From NCBI RefSeq assembly GCF_004519295.1, contig NZ_SOZH01000007.1:62001-126000 (forward strand): a stretch of 64,000 nucleotides of DNA, read 5' to 3'. Of this stretch, positions 52,159-62,750 are shown one piece after another. A model generated the notes under the pieces. That model was not told the origin of the DNA and searched no databases. It saw nothing but the letters and a program-made list of their open reading frames with translations. Positions within the stretch are counted from its first letter, which is position 1. Each line of letters opens with the position of its first letter. The translations under genes were made by a program, and so were the position numbers. This DNA is from Cellulosimicrobium funkei (lineage in GTDB: Bacteria; Actinomycetota; Actinomycetes; Actinomycetales; Cellulomonadaceae).

Positions 52159-53411
52159 CTCAGGGCTTCCTTCGGCGGAGTGGGGACGGCGGACGACGCG
52201 GCCGGGTCGCTGGACCCGGGCGCGGAGGAGGTCGGGGGCGCGAGCACCGGCGGGACGTCGACCGCCGCGGCGGCGTCGTCGTCGAGGAAGCGCCCGCGCG
52301 TGCGCAGCGGTCCGAGCGTGAGGAGCGCCGCGGCGACGACGGCCGCCGTGAGCCCTGCGGCGACGCCGTGCCAGTGCCACTGGACCAGCGCGACGGCGGC
52401 GAACGCGAACACGGCCGTCCACACGTAGAGGATGAGCACGGCGCGCCGGTGCGAGTGCCCGATCGCGAGCATCCGGTGGTGCAGGTGCATGCGGTCCGGG
52501 TGGAACGGGGACTTGCCGCGCGCGACGCGGCGCACGACCGCCATGGCCATGTCGAGCAGCGGCAGGAGGATCACCGCGAGCGGCAGGAGGAGCGGGATGA
52601 ACGCCGGGATCTGCTGCGCCCCGGAGAGGGTGGTCGTGTCGACCCGGCCCGTCACGACGATGGCCGCGGCGGAGAACACGAGGCCGAGGACCATCGAGCC
52701 CGAGTCCCCCATGAAGATCCTGGCTGGATGGAAGTTGTGCGGCAGGAACCCGACGCAGATGCCGACGAGGGCGGCGATGACGAGGGTCGCGAGGCTCGAG
52801 TAGTCGTCGGCGCTCGCCTTCTGGGTGAGCACGTACGAGTACAGGAAGAACGCGGCGCCGCCGATCGCGACGAGGCCGGCCGCGAGGCCGTCGAGGCCGT
52901 CCACGAAGTTCACGGCGTTCATGGCCACCACGACCACGAGGATCGTGGCGACGAGCTGGAGGCGCGAGGACCAGATGAGCTGCTGCTCCCCGATGGGGAT
53001 GGGCAGCGTGAACAGCACGACGCCCTGGCTCGCCATGAGGCCCGCCGCGAGCACCTGGCCCGCGAGCTTGGTCATCCAGTCGAGGTCCCAGATGTCGTCG
53101 GCGATGCCGAGCAGGCAGACGATCGCCGCGGCGCCGACGATCCCCCAGATCCGGGCGTCGGCGACCATCCGTCCCGCGACCTCGCCGACGAACACGCTCT
53201 CGAGGAAGGGCATCTGCGACGCGAACACGACCGCCACGACCAGCCCGAGCAGCATCGCGAGACCGCCGAGCCGGGGGGTGGGGATGGTGTGGACGTCGCG
53301 GTCGCGCACCGCCGTGATGGCGCCCGTGCGCAGCGCGACCCAGCGCGCGAAGGGTGTCGCGAGGAACGTCACCGCGGCGGCGACGAGCATCACGAGCAGG
53401 TAGACCCTCAC
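52155..53411 (-). CDS. WecA/TagO-type polyprenyl-phosphate sugar-1-phosphate transferase
   Basis: A 418-residue membrane enzyme of the MraY/WecA family that transfers a sugar-1-phosphate (usually GlcNAc or GalNAc) to undecaprenyl phosphate, the first step of a cell-wall glycan. Motifs are GIADDIWDLDW, AMNAVNFVDGLDGLAAG, HNFHPARIFMGDSGSM and HPDRMHLHHRML. About eleven transmembrane helices and a ~60-residue disordered C-terminal tail are present. The GTG at 53411 overlaps the upstream stop (GTGA), and its own stop overlaps the AtpI-like start. Confidence 0.93.
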   Translation of the reverse strand: MRVYLLVMLVAAAVTFLATPFARWVALRTGAITAVRDRDVHTIPTPRLGGLAMLLGLVVAVVFASQMPFLESVFVGEVAGRMVADARIWGIVGAAAIVCLLGIADDIWDLDWMTKLAGQVLAAGLMASQGVVLFTLPIPIGEQQLIWSSRLQLVATILVVVVAMNAVNFVDGLDGLAAGLVAIGGAAFFLYSYVLTQKASADDYSSLATLVIAALVGICVGFLPHNFHPARIFMGDSGSMVLGLVFSAAAIVVTGRVDTTTLSGAQQIPAFIPLLLPLAVILLPLLDMAMAVVRRVARGKSPFHPDRMHLHHRMLAIGHSHRRAVLILYVWTAVFAFAAVALVQWHWHGVAAGLTAAVVAAALLTLGPLRTRGRFLDDDAAAAVDVPPVLAPPTSSAPGSSDPAASSAVPTPPKEALR

Positions 53412-54178
53412 CCGCCGTTCGCCTCCGGCTCCCCGGCGTCGCCGGAGCCTCGGGTCGCGGCGGGCGCTGTGGAGCTCGCCGCCTCGGCGGGCGCCGTCTC
53501 CGGCGCCTCCGGGGCGGCTTCCGGCGCGGGCTCGTCGTCGGGGCCGAGGACGGGCGCGACCTCGCGCAGCTGCTCGAGCGTCACGGTCCCCTGCCGCACG
53601 ACGCGCAGCGCGCCGGACGTCGCGTCGACGATCGTGGACGCCACTCCCCCGGGCGCCGTCCCGCCGTCGAGGTAGACGCCGACGGCGCTGCCGAGCTGCT
53701 CGCGCGCGTCGTCGACGTGCAGCGCCGCGGGGCGGCCCGTCGCGTTCGCGGACGACACGGCGAGGGGCCCGGTGCGGCGCAGGAGCGCGAGCGCGGCCGG
53801 GTGGTCGGGCATGCGCAGCGCGACCGTGCCGTGCGTCTCGCCGAGGTCCCACGCGAGCGACGGCTGGGCCTGCAGGATGATCGTGAACCCGCCGGGCCAG
53901 AACGCCTCGACGAGACGGCGGGCGTCGTCGGGCACGTCGGTGGCGAGGCCGTCGAGCGTGCGCGCGTCGGGGACGAGGACCGGGGGCGGCATGTGCCGGC
54001 CGCGGCCCTTCGCGGCGAGCAGCGCCGACACCGCCTCGGCGTCGAACGCGTCGGCGCCGATGCCGTAGACGGTGTCGGTGGGCAGCACGACGAGGCCACC
54101 GCGAGCGATCGCGTTGACCGCCTCGTCGATGCCGGCGCCCCAGGTGTTCGGGTCGGTCACGGGGTGGACGGAGCTCAC
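53408..54178 (-). CDS. L-threonylcarbamoyladenylate synthase (Sua5/YrdC)
   Basis: A 256-residue enzyme of t6A tRNA modification that condenses threonine, bicarbonate and ATP. The YrdC domain is about 15-205 (GLVVLPTDTVYGIGADAFD, PLAVSSANATGRPA). The last ~45 residues are a Pro/Ala/Glu-rich tail. It lacks the full Sua5 C-terminal domain, so it is closer to YrdC/TsaC length. The GTG start overlaps the prmC stop. Confidence 0.93.
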   Translation of the reverse strand: MSSVHPVTDPNTWGAGIDEAVNAIARGGLVVLPTDTVYGIGADAFDAEAVSALLAAKGRGRHMPPPVLVPDARTLDGLATDVPDDARRLVEAFWPGGFTIILQAQPSLAWDLGETHGTVALRMPDHPAALALLRRTGPLAVSSANATGRPAALHVDDAREQLGSAVGVYLDGGTAPGGVASTIVDATSGALRVVRQGTVTLEQLREVAPVLGPDDEPAPEAAPEAPETAPAEAASSTAPAATRGSGDAGEPEANGG

Positions 54179-55194
54179 GGGTCCATCCTTCCACGCCCGT
54201 GCGGCGACCCCGGGTCACCGGCCGCACCGGCTCGTCGTGCCACGACCATGCGGTCGCGGCCCGTGAGGTCCGTCAGGGTGCGCACCTCGACGAACGCGTC
54301 CGCGGCGCGGGCGGCCGCGCGCACGTCGGCGGCCTGCACCTCCGCGTGCTCCATGACGAACAGGCCGCCGGGCCGCAGCAGGCGCACGGCGGCGCGCACG
54401 ACGGCGCGCGGCACCTCCAGCCCGTCGGCGCCGCGCCCGTAGAGCGCGAGGTCGGGGTCGTGGTCGCGGACCTCGGGGTCGACCGGCACCGCGTCCGGCG
54501 GGATGTACGGCGGGTTCGACACGACGACGTCGACCGTCCCGTCGAGCTCGGCGAGCAGGGCCGGGTCGCCCACGTCGCCGACGAGCGTGCGCTGGGTGCC
54601 CGACCCCACGCGCGCGGCGTTCGCCGTCGTCGCGCGGACGGCGTCGGGCGAGAGGTCGACCGCGACGACGCGCGAGCCCGGGACCTCGACGTCGACGCTG
54701 ATCCCGATGACGCCCGACCCGCAGCACAGGTCCACGACGAGCGGCGGCCGGTCCGCGCGCGCCGGGTCCCCGAGGAGCCGTGCCGCCTCGTCGATCGCGA
54801 CCTGCGCGACCGTCTCCGTCTCCGGGCGGGGTACGAAGACGTCGTCGAGCACCTCGACCGTGACGTGGCGGAACACCGTGTGCCCGACGATGCGCTGGAG
54901 CGGCTCGCGGCCCCGTCGGCGCTCCACCGCGCCCGCGTAGTCGGCGAGGAAGCGGTCGGTCGCGCCCGCCGGGAGCGCGGGGGCGAGCGGGGCGTCGCCC
55001 GCGGGGAGCCGGTACCACTCGAGGCGCGGCAGGCCGAGGCTCCAGGCCGCGAGGGCCTCCGCGTCGTGGCGCGCGGACGGGACGCCGGCCTCCACGAGGA
55101 TTCCCTCGGCGGCCCGCACCGCGCGCCGCAGGTCGTCCGCGGTGAGCGCGGCGGGGCCGGCGGGCACGGAGCGCTCGGTGCGCGCGTCGCCCAT
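54175..55194 (-). CDS. prmC: Release-factor glutamine methyltransferase
   Basis: A 339-residue SAM-dependent enzyme that methylates the GGQ glutamine of release factors. The N-terminal helical domain is followed by a Rossmann methyltransferase: VVDLCCGSGVIG (motif I) and the catalytic NPPY at 227-230. Its target gene prfA lies one base upstream on the same strand, the standard pairing. Confidence 0.95.
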   Translation of the reverse strand: MGDARTERSVPAGPAALTADDLRRAVRAAEGILVEAGVPSARHDAEALAAWSLGLPRLEWYRLPAGDAPLAPALPAGATDRFLADYAGAVERRRGREPLQRIVGHTVFRHVTVEVLDDVFVPRPETETVAQVAIDEAARLLGDPARADRPPLVVDLCCGSGVIGISVDVEVPGSRVVAVDLSPDAVRATTANAARVGSGTQRTLVGDVGDPALLAELDGTVDVVVSNPPYIPPDAVPVDPEVRDHDPDLALYGRGADGLEVPRAVVRAAVRLLRPGGLFVMEHAEVQAADVRAAARAADAFVEVRTLTDLTGRDRMVVARRAGAAGDPGSPHGRGRMDP

Positions 55195-55195
55195 C

Positions 55196-56299
55196 TCAGG
55201 CCTCGCCCGCGGCGGCGAGCCGGGCCGCCTCGTCCGCCTCCACGGCCGAGCGCACGACGGGGTCGAGGTCGCCGTCGAGCACCTGGTCGAGGTTGTACGC
55301 CTTGTACCCGGTGCGGTGGTCCGCGATGCGGTTCTCCGGGAAGTTGTACGTGCGGATGCGCTCGGAGCGGTCGACCGTCCGCACCTGGGAGCGGCGCAGG
55401 TCCGCCGCCTCCGCGGCGGCCGCCTCCTGCTGCGCGGCGAGCAGGCGCGCGCGCAGCACGCGCATCGCCTGCTCCCGGTTCTGGAGCTGCGACTTCTCGT
55501 TCTGCATCGACACGACGATCCCCGTCGGCAGGTGCGTGATCCGCACCGCCGAGTCGGTCGTGTTGACCGACTGCCCGCCCGGGCCCGACGAGCGGTAGAC
55601 GTCGATCCGCAGGTCGTTCGGGTCGATCTCGACCTCGCCCGCGTCCTCGACCTCGGGGAACACGAGCACCCCGGCGGCCGACGTGTGGATGCGGCCCTGC
55701 GACTCCGTCACGGGCACGCGCTGGACGCGGTGCACGCCGCCCTCGTACTTGAGGTTGGCCCAGACGCCCTCGGCCGGGTCGGACGGCGTGCTGCGCGCCT
55801 TCACCGCGACCTGGACGTCCTTGTAGCCGCCGAGGTCGGACTCGGTCGACTCGAGGACCTCCGTCTTCCAGCCGCGGCGCTCGGCGTACCGCAGGTACAT
55901 GCGCAGCAGGTCGCCCGCGAACAGCGCCGACTCCTCGCCGCCCTCGCCCGCCTTGATCTCGAGGATGACGTCGCGGCCGTCGTCGGGGTCGCGCGGGACG
56001 AGCACGCGGCGCAGGCGCTCGCGCGCCTCCTCCTCGGTGGCGCGCAGGCCCGGGAGCTCGGCGGCGAACGCGTCGCCGTCGTCGCCGCCCAGCGCGGCGA
56101 GCTCGGCCGCGGCCTCGGCGTCGTCGCTCGCCTCGCGCCACGCGCGGTACGCGCCCACGACCTGGTTGAGCTCGGCGTAGCGCCGCCCGAGCGTGCGGGC
56201 GCGGCCCGCGTCGGCGTGGACGGCCGGGTCGGCGAGCTGCGCCTCGATCTCGGCGTGCTCGGCCAGCAACGGCACGACGGCGGCGAACGACTCGGTCAC
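55196..56299 (-). CDS. prfA: Peptide chain release factor 1
   Basis: A 367-residue release factor for UAA/UAG. The codon-recognition tripeptide PVT is at 196-198 and the GGQ hydrolysis motif at 241-243 in [23 protein letters not shown] is at 118-124. The GTG at 56299 was chosen because the frame further upstream overlaps the rpmE terminator and is Arg/Pro-rich. UAG recognition is notable given the tandem TAG arrays in this chromosome. Confidence 0.97.
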   Translation of the reverse strand: MTESFAAVVPLLAEHAEIEAQLADPAVHADAGRARTLGRRYAELNQVVGAYRAWREASDDAEAAAELAALGGDDGDAFAAELPGLRATEEEARERLRRVLVPRDPDDGRDVILEIKAGEGGEESALFAGDLLRMYLRYAERRGWKTEVLESTESDLGGYKDVQVAVKARSTPSDPAEGVWANLKYEGGVHRVQRVPVTESQGRIHTSAAGVLVFPEVEDAGEVEIDPNDLRIDVYRSSGPGGQSVNTTDSAVRITHLPTGIVVSMQNEKSQLQNREQAMRVLRARLLAAQQEAAAAEAADLRRSQVRTVDRSERIRTYNFPENRIADHRTGYKAYNLDQVLDGDLDPVVRSAVEADEAARLAAAGEA

Positions 56300-56426
56300 G
56301 GACGGCTCCTCGGGCGGTACGGCGGTGCGGGACGGCGGTCGCGGCGCGGCGCGCGGGCGCCGGGCGTGCGGTCGCACGCGGGCGCGTCACCGGGTCCGGC
56401 GCTCCGGCCGACCCCCGACAACGCGA

Positions 56427-56493
56427 CAGCGCCGGTGGTCCGAGCGCACCGACTGCCCCTGGAGAGGTTGTCGGGCTCGGACCACCGGCGCTG
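56427..56493 (-). terminator. 19-bp hairpin after rpmE with a possible pseudoknot
   Basis: The arms 56427-56445 and 56475-56493 are perfect 19-base complements with a 29-base loop, starting 8 bp after the rpmE stop. In addition GTTGTCGGG in the loop (56467-56475) is complementary to CCCGACAAC outside the hairpin (56414-56422), a crossing arrangement typical of a pseudoknot. Confidence 0.75.
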
Positions 56494-56501
56494 CGGTGCT
56501 G

Positions 56502-56720
56502 CTACTTGTCGGCGTCCTTCTTGCCGTAGCGCGCCTGGAAGCGGGCCACGCGGCCGCCGGTGTCGAGAATCTTCTGCTTGCCCGTGTAGAACGGGTGGCA
56601 GGCGCTGCAGACGTCGGAGCTGATCTTGCCCGACGCCTCGGTGCTGCGCGTCACGAACGTGTTCCCGCAGGTGCACGTCACCTCGGTGACGACGTACTCG
56701 GGGTGGATACCAGACTTCAC
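56502..56720 (-). CDS. rpmE: 50S ribosomal protein L31 (zinc form)
   Basis: A 72-residue L31 of the C+ type with four cysteines C16, C18 (TCTCGN), C38 and C41 ([12 protein letters not shown]) for zinc. It serves in the 50S subunit and as a zinc store. It lies between rho and prfA as in other actinobacteria, with its own terminator. Confidence 0.97.
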   Translation of the reverse strand: MKSGIHPEYVVTEVTCTCGNTFVTRSTEASGKISSDVCSACHPFYTGKQKILDTGGRVARFQARYGKKDADK

Positions 56721-56884
56721 GGTTTTCTCCTTGGGGTGACGTCTCCGGGTCAGGTGCGGCTACCGCACCTGTGAACCGGCGACAGGCGGCCTGACGAGCG
56801 CAGGCCGACGAACCATTGTGCCAGAACGCGCGGGGGCCCCGAGAACTTCCCGGGGCCACCCGCCGTCGGCGACCGGGCGACGCG

Positions 56885-59005
56885 TCAGATCGTGCGGCCG
56901 ACGTTGTCGTCGTCGGCCAGCCCGCCGGGCGTCGTCTTCTGGACGTGCAGCAGGAACTCGACGTTCGTCTGCGTCTTCTTGAGCTGGCCGAGCAGCAGCT
57001 CGATCGCCTGCTGCTGGTCGAGGGCGCCCATGACGCGGCGGAGCTTGTAGATGATCTTCAGCTCGTCCTGCGACATGAGGATCTCCTCGCGGCGCGTGCC
57101 GGACGCGTTGACGTCCACGGCCGGGAAGATGCGCTTGTCCGCGAGGTTGCGGGACAGGCGGAGCTCCATGTTCCCCGTGCCCTTGAACTCCTCGAAGATG
57201 ACCTCGTCCATCTTCGAGCCCGTCTCCACGAGCGCCGAGGCGAGGATCGTCAGGGAGCCGCCGTTCTCGATGTTGCGCGCCGCGCCGAAGAACCGCTTCG
57301 GCGGGTAGAGCGCGGACGCGTCCACACCACCGGACAGGATGCGACCCGAGGCCGGTGCCGCGAGGTTGTACGCGCGCGACAGGCGGGTGAGCGAGTCGAG
57401 GAGCACCACGACGTCCTGACCGAGCTCGACCAGGCGCTTCGCGCGCTCGATCGCGAGCTCGGCGACGATCGTGTGGTCCGACGCGGGGCGGTCGAACGTC
57501 GAGGCGATGACCTCGCCGCGGACCGTCCGCTCCATGTCGGTCACCTCTTCGGGCCGCTCGTCCACGAGCACCACCATGAGGTGGACCTCGGGGTTGTTCG
57601 CGGCGATCGCGTTGGCGATCTGCTGCATGATGATCGTCTTGCCGGCCTTGGGCGGCGCGACGATGAGACCGCGCTGGCCCTTGCCGATCGGCGCGACGAT
57701 GTCGATGACGCGCGGCGTGAGACGCGTGGCCTCGGAGTTCTCGAGGCGCAGGCGCTCCTGCGGGTACAGCGGCGTGAGCCGGTTGAACTCCGGACGCTCG
57801 CGCGCCTCCTCGGGCGACATGCCGTTGACCGTGTCCAGGCGGACGAGCGCGTTGAACTTCTGGCGCGCGGTGTTGCCCTGGTTCTCGCCCTCGCGCGGCT
57901 GGCGCACGGCGCCCGTCACGGCGTCGCCGCGGCGCAGCCCGGCCTTCTTCACCTGGCCGAGCGACACGTAGACGTCGTTGTTGCCCGGCAGGTAGCCGCT
58001 GGTGCGGACGAACGCGTAGTTGTCGAGGATGTCGAGGATGCCCGCGACGGGGAGCAGGACGTCGTCCTCGTTGACCTCGATGTCGTCGAGGCCCGAGAGG
58101 TCCGGTCCCTGGCGGTTGCGGCCACGCTTGCGGTCGCGGTCGCGACCACGGTCGCGGCCCCGACGGCGGCGCCCGCCGCGCTCGTCGTCCAGGAGCTGGC
58201 GGTCGTCACGGCGGTCGCCCTGACGCTCGCCCCGGCCCTGCTGGCCGGACTGCTGGCCGGACTGCTTCTCCGGCTGCTGCTCGCGCTGGCGCTCGCCGCC
58301 CTGCCCGTCACGCTGGCGGTCGGCGCGCGGTGCGTCGCCGTCGCCCTCGCCCGTGCGCGGGGCACCGGCACCGCGGCCCGCACGACGCGAGCCGCGCTCG
58401 CCCGTGACCAGGCCGACGGCGGCCGCGGCGCGCGCAGCACGCTCGTCGGGCGACTCGTTCGAGGTGTCGCGCGTGCGCACGCCCTCGCCGAGGGCCTCGG
58501 CGACCGCGGCCGCGGCCTCCGAGCGCGCGTCGCGGCGGCCGTCGCGGCGCTCGCCGCGCTGCTCCGTGCGCTGCTCGTCGGCGCGCACCGGGAGGTCGAG
58601 CACGGGAGCGGCGGTGCGCTCCTCGCGGCTCGCGGCCGACGGCGCGTCCTGACGCGTCGCCGGGGAGTCGGTGCCGGCCGCGGGGCTCGCCGCGGGCCGC
58701 TCGGCGCGACGGCTGCGGCCGCGCCCCGAGGCGACGGGCGCCTCGGTCGTCTCACGCGACGCGGCGGGCGCCGCGTCCGTGTCGCGCCGCGACGCGGCGG
58801 GGCGCTCGGAGGCGCCCTGCTCGCCCGTGCGGGCGCGGATGACGTCCACGAGATCGCCCTTGCGCATCTTGGACGTGCCCTTGACCCCGAGCTGCGAGGC
58901 GAGCGCCTGCAGCTCCGGGAGGCGCAGGGTGGAGAGCGCGCCGTTCCGGGCGGTACCGCCGGCAGCGGTCGCGCTGCTCGTGGCGGTGTCGATGGTGTCT
59001 GTCAC
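56885..59005 (-). CDS. rho: Transcription termination factor Rho (long form)
   Basis: A 706-residue Rho, against about 419 in E. coli. The N-terminal domain is at about 24-60 ([31 protein letters not shown]). It is followed by a ~240-residue low-complexity Arg/Asp/Gln-rich insert. The RNA-binding fold starts near 313 ([20 protein letters not shown]) and the ATPase P-loop PPKAGKT near 450, then the Q- and R-loop core. The insert is a known feature of actinobacterial Rho and increases RNA binding. The GTG start has GAAGGG upstream. A ~210-base leader separates the predicted promoter from the start. Confidence 0.97.
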   Translation of the reverse strand: MTDTIDTATSSATAAGGTARNGALSTLRLPELQALASQLGVKGTSKMRKGDLVDVIRARTGEQGASERPAASRRDTDAAPAASRETTEAPVASGRGRSRRAERPAASPAAGTDSPATRQDAPSAASREERTAAPVLDLPVRADEQRTEQRGERRDGRRDARSEAAAAVAEALGEGVRTRDTSNESPDERAARAAAAVGLVTGERGSRRAGRGAGAPRTGEGDGDAPRADRQRDGQGGERQREQQPEKQSGQQSGQQGRGERQGDRRDDRQLLDDERGGRRRRGRDRGRDRDRKRGRNRQGPDLSGLDDIEVNEDDVLLPVAGILDILDNYAFVRTSGYLPGNNDVYVSLGQVKKAGLRRGDAVTGAVRQPREGENQGNTARQKFNALVRLDTVNGMSPEEARERPEFNRLTPLYPQERLRLENSEATRLTPRVIDIVAPIGKGQRGLIVAPPKAGKTIIMQQIANAIAANNPEVHLMVVLVDERPEEVTDMERTVRGEVIASTFDRPASDHTIVAELAIERAKRLVELGQDVVVLLDSLTRLSRAYNLAAPASGRILSGGVDASALYPPKRFFGAARNIENGGSLTILASALVETGSKMDEVIFEEFKGTGNMELRLSRNLADKRIFPAVDVNASGTRREEILMSQDELKIIYKLRRVMGALDQQQAIELLLGQLKKTQTNVEFLLHVQKTTPGGLADDDNVGRTI

Positions 59006-59230
59006 GAAGGACCCTTCCCCCTCGTTTGCGTCCGTCTCTCAGAGGGCGGACCGCGGGTGGTCGACGCCCGGCCGTGACGGCCGGCGCGCAGGTGTCACCA
59101 CGCGTCAGTGGTACGACGACGTCATCTGACGCGGGCTGGATTGCCTTCTCTCGGACGGGCTCTGTCGCGGCACTTCCGCGCTGGAGAACGCTCGACTGCT
59201 GATGCGAGAGCGTGACCGAAGGCTGAGACC

Positions 59231-59258
59231 ATCCTAGCACCGGCAGGACAGCGGTCAG
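59231..59258 (-). promoter_or_regulatory. Predicted rho promoter overlapping the thrB stop
   Basis: On the minus strand CTGACC (59258-59253), 16 bases, then TAGGAT (59236-59231) resembles a SigA-type promoter. It spans the thrB stop codon and would give rho a leader of about 210 bases. Confidence 0.5.
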
Positions 59259-60184
59259 AGCCGTTCGGCGACGACCCCGCGCGTGTCGACGTCGAGGCGG
59301 CGTACCGACCAGTCCGCGCTCCCCCCGACGAGCTCGTCCGCGACGCCCGCGACCTCGTCGAGGCGCTCCGCCGCAGCCAGGACGAGGACCGTGGGGCCGG
59401 CACCCGACACCGTCGCCGCGAGCCCCCGTGCCCGCAGCGCGCGGACGAGCTCGGACGTCGTCGGCATGACGCCGGCACGGTACCCCTGGTGGAGCCGGTC
59501 GTCGGTCGCGTCGAGGAGCAGGTCGGGGCGTCGCGTGAGCGCCTCGACCAGCAGGGCGGACCGACCCGCGTTGAACGCCGCGTCGGCGTGCGGCACGTGC
59601 GCCGGGAGCACCCCGCGCGCGCGGCTCGTCGCGAGCCGCGCCGAGGGGACCAGCACCGTCGCCCGCAGGTCGGGGTGCACGTCGAGCCGGACGGCACGCG
59701 CCCCGGCCCCGGGCGTCCCGCTCTCCCACGCGACGGTCGCGCCGCCGAGCACCGCGGGCGCCGCGTTGTCCGGGTGGCCCTCGATCGCGGTCGCGAGGCC
59801 GAGCGCGACGTCGTCGTCGAGGACCGACGGGTCGGCGACGAGCGCGCGCGCCGCCACGATGCCCGCGACGACGGCCGCGGCGGACGAGCCGAGGCCCCGC
59901 CCGTGCGGGACGCGGTTGACGCACGTCAGGTGCAGGCCCGTCTGCGGCGCACCCGCCACGTCGAGCGCGGCCCGCAGGGCCCGCACCACCAGGTGGGACT
60001 CGTCGCCGGGCACCTCTCCGGCGCCCTCGCCCTCGACGTCGACCACGACGTCGTCGCTCGCGAGCGCGCGCACCTCGAGCACGTCGTGCAGCGCGAGCGC
60101 GAGGCCCAGCGCGTCGAAGCCGGGGCCGAGGTTCGCGCTCGTCGCGGGGACGCGCACCCGTACGTGGTCCGCGCCGAGCTGCAT
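59255..60184 (-). CDS. thrB: Homoserine kinase
   Basis: A 309-residue GHMP kinase that phosphorylates homoserine in threonine synthesis. VRVPATSANLGPGFDALGLAL is the N-terminal signature, VPHGRGLGSSAAAVVAG is the ATP-binding motif, and VSGAGPTVLVLA is near the C-terminus. Its start overlaps the thrC stop by one base (TGATG). Confidence 0.96.
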   Translation of the reverse strand: MQLGADHVRVRVPATSANLGPGFDALGLALALHDVLEVRALASDDVVVDVEGEGAGEVPGDESHLVVRALRAALDVAGAPQTGLHLTCVNRVPHGRGLGSSAAAVVAGIVAARALVADPSVLDDDVALGLATAIEGHPDNAAPAVLGGATVAWESGTPGAGARAVRLDVHPDLRATVLVPSARLATSRARGVLPAHVPHADAAFNAGRSALLVEALTRRPDLLLDATDDRLHQGYRAGVMPTTSELVRALRARGLAATVSGAGPTVLVLAAAERLDEVAGVADELVGGSADWSVRRLDVDTRGVVAERL

Positions 60185-61299
60185 CAGTCGAGCCCGAGGG
60201 CGTCGGCGATGGACACGACGTCGGCGGTCACGCGCGTCGGCTGGACCTCGGTGCCGTCGAGCGTGCGCAGCGCCCACTGCGGGTCCTTGAGCCCGTGCCC
60301 CGTGACCGTGACGACGATCCGCGCGCCGGCGGGCACGAGCCCGCGCTCGGCGCGCGCGAGGATCCCGGCGACGCCGGCGGCCGACGCGGGCTCGACGAAC
60401 ACGCCGACCTCGCTCGACAGCACGCGATGCGCCGCGAGGATCTGCTCGTCGGAGACGGCCTCGATGACGCCGCCCGACTCGTCGCGCGCGGCCTCGGCGA
60501 GCGCCCACGACGCGGGGTTGCCGATGCGGATGGCGGTCGCGACGGTCTCGGGCTCCGTGATCGGGTGGCCCGCGACGATCGGCGCGGCGCCCGCCGCCTG
60601 GAAGCCCCACATCTGCGGCGTGCGCGTCGCGACGGCCGGCAGGCCCTCCCCCGCGTGCCCCGCGGCGCCCTGCCCCGCGTACTCGCGGAAGCCCTTCCAG
60701 TACGCGGTGATGTTGCCCGCGTTGCCGACGGGCAGCGCGTGGATGTCCGGGGCGTCGCCGAGCGCGTCGACGATCTCGAACGCGCCCGTCTTCTGGCCCT
60801 CGATGCGGTCGGGGTTGACCGAGTTCACGAGCTCGACCGGGTACGCCTCGGCGAGCTTGCGCGCCGCGACGAGGCAGTCGTCGAAGTTGCCGTCGACCTG
60901 GAGCAGCCGCGCGCCGTGCGCGATCGCCTGGCTCAGCTTGCCCATCGCGATCTTGCCGTCCGGGACGAGCACCGCGCACGTCATCCCCGCGCGCACCGCG
61001 TAGGCGGCCGCCGACGCCGACGTGTTGCCCGTGGACGCGCACACGACCGCCTGCGCACCGCGCCCCGCGGCCGCGGAGATCGCCGTCGTCATGCCGCGGT
61101 CCTTGAACGACCCCGTGGGGTTCATGCCCTCGACCTTGACGAAGACCAGGGCCCCCGTGCGCGCCGACAGGGCCGGCGCCTCGACGAGCGGCGTGCCGCC
61201 CTCGCCGAGCGTGACGATCCGCTCGGACACGTGCGCGGGCAGCCGGTCACGGTACTCGGCGATGATGCCTTGCCACTGGTGGGCCATCTGGTGGGCCAT
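60184..61299 (-). CDS. thrC: Threonine synthase
   Basis: A 371-residue PLP enzyme converting O-phosphohomoserine to threonine. The PLP lysine is K66 in [25 protein letters not shown] and [13 protein letters not shown] are typical. The gene begins with a perfect duplication of ATGGCCCACCAG, so the protein starts MAHQMAHQ and translation could begin at either ATG (61299 or 61287). The first follows GAGGGAG and overlaps the hom stop by one base. Confidence 0.96.
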   Translation of the reverse strand: MAHQMAHQWQGIIAEYRDRLPAHVSERIVTLGEGGTPLVEAPALSARTGALVFVKVEGMNPTGSFKDRGMTTAISAAAGRGAQAVVCASTGNTSASAAAYAVRAGMTCAVLVPDGKIAMGKLSQAIAHGARLLQVDGNFDDCLVAARKLAEAYPVELVNSVNPDRIEGQKTGAFEIVDALGDAPDIHALPVGNAGNITAYWKGFREYAGQGAAGHAGEGLPAVATRTPQMWGFQAAGAAPIVAGHPITEPETVATAIRIGNPASWALAEAARDESGGVIEAVSDEQILAAHRVLSSEVGVFVEPASAAGVAGILARAERGLVPAGARIVVTVTGHGLKDPQWALRTLDGTEVQPTRVTADVVSIADALGLD

Positions 61300-62636
61300 C
61301 AGGCTCCCTCGACTCTCAGGACGGACGTGATCGTGCGGACGGGCTCGAGCTCGGCGACCGCCGCGACGGTGGCCGACAGCGCCGACTCGGGCGCCGCGTG
61401 CGTGGTGATGAGGAGCTCCGCGACGCCGGGCTCGGCGACGTCGGCCGCGCCGCGCGCCGTCGGCTGGCGGACCGCCTCGATGGACACGCCGTGCTCGGCG
61501 AGCGCGTGCGCGACCTGCGCGAGCACGCCGGGGCGGTCCTCGACGTCGAGCCGCACCTGGTAGCGCGTGACCGCGGCGCTCGGCGGGAGGATCGGGAGCT
61601 CGGCGTACGTGGACTCCTGCGGCCCCTTGCCCCCGAGCACGCGGTGGCGGGCGGCGGAGACGACGTCGCCCAGGACGGCGGACGCCGTCGGGGCGCCACC
61701 CGCGCCGCGCCCGTAGAACATGAGCTCGCCCGCGGACTCGGCCTCGACGAACACGGCGTTGAACGAGCCGCGCACGTTCGCGAGCGGGTGCGAGGTCGGC
61801 ACGAGTGCCGGGTGCACGCGCACGGACACGCCCGCCTCCCCGGTCGCCCCGCCGTCGCGCCGCTCGGCGATGGCGAGCAGCTTGATGACGTGGCCGGTCT
61901 GCGCGGCCCACGCGACGTCGTCGGCCGTGACGGCGAGGATGCCCTCGCGCGCGACGTCGTCGAGCGACACGCGCGTGTGGAACGCGAGGCTCGCGAGGAT
62001 CGCCGCCTTGGCCGCGGCGTCGTACCCCTCGACGTCGGCCGTCGGGTCCGCCTCCGCGTAGCCGAGGTCCTGCGCCTCCCGGACGGCCTCGTCGAGGCCT
62101 CGGCCCGTCGTGGCCATCTGGTCGAGCACGTAGTTGGTGGTCCCGTTGACGATGCCGAGCACGCGACGCACGCGGTCGCCCGCGAGCGACTCGCGCACCG
62201 GGCGCACGATGGGGATGGCGCCCGCGACGGCGGCCTCGAAGTAGATGTCCACCCCGGCGGCGTCGGCCGCCTTGTAGAGCGTGGGGCCGTCCTCGGCGAG
62301 GAGGGCCTTGTTCGCCGTCACGACGGCGGCGCCCGCCTCGATCGCGCGCAGCAGCAGCGACCGCGCGGGCTCGGTGCCGCCCATCACCTCGACGACGATG
62401 TCGGCGCGCTCGACGAGGCCCGCCGCGTCCTCCGTGAGCAGCGACCGGTCCACGGCGGCGTCGCGCGGGGCGGACGCGTCGCGGACCGCGATCCCGACGA
62501 GCTCCAGGGGTGCCCCGACCCGGGACGCGAGGTCGTCGGCCTGCTCCGTGAGCAGCCGCGCGACCTGGGTGCCGACGACGCCGCACCCCAGCAGGGCGAC
62601 GCGCAGGGGCGGGTGGGACTCGGCGGCAGACGGCAC
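61299..62636 (-). CDS. hom: Homoserine dehydrogenase
   Basis: A 445-residue NAD(P)-dependent enzyme reducing aspartate semialdehyde to homoserine. The Rossmann motif is [24 protein letters not shown] and [14 protein letters not shown] follow, and a C-terminal ACT domain ([29 protein letters not shown]) suggests feedback control by threonine. The GTG at 62636 has GAGGAAGG six bases upstream, which settles the start. hom-thrC-thrB are joined by one-base overlaps. Confidence 0.96.
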   Translation of the reverse strand: MPSAAESHPPLRVALLGCGVVGTQVARLLTEQADDLASRVGAPLELVGIAVRDASAPRDAAVDRSLLTEDAAGLVERADIVVEVMGGTEPARSLLLRAIEAGAAVVTANKALLAEDGPTLYKAADAAGVDIYFEAAVAGAIPIVRPVRESLAGDRVRRVLGIVNGTTNYVLDQMATTGRGLDEAVREAQDLGYAEADPTADVEGYDAAAKAAILASLAFHTRVSLDDVAREGILAVTADDVAWAAQTGHVIKLLAIAERRDGGATGEAGVSVRVHPALVPTSHPLANVRGSFNAVFVEAESAGELMFYGRGAGGAPTASAVLGDVVSAARHRVLGGKGPQESTYAELPILPPSAAVTRYQVRLDVEDRPGVLAQVAHALAEHGVSIEAVRQPTARGAADVAEPGVAELLITTHAAPESALSATVAAVAELEPVRTITSVLRVEGA

Positions 62637-62750
62637 GACGGACCTTCCTCGGGTGGTCAGGACGGGTGCGGCGCCGGGCGCGGCCCGGGTCGTGCCCGGG
62701 TGGCTCGGGAGCCGCAGGCACAGGATACGGCGACGCGCGCGCCCGCCCGG

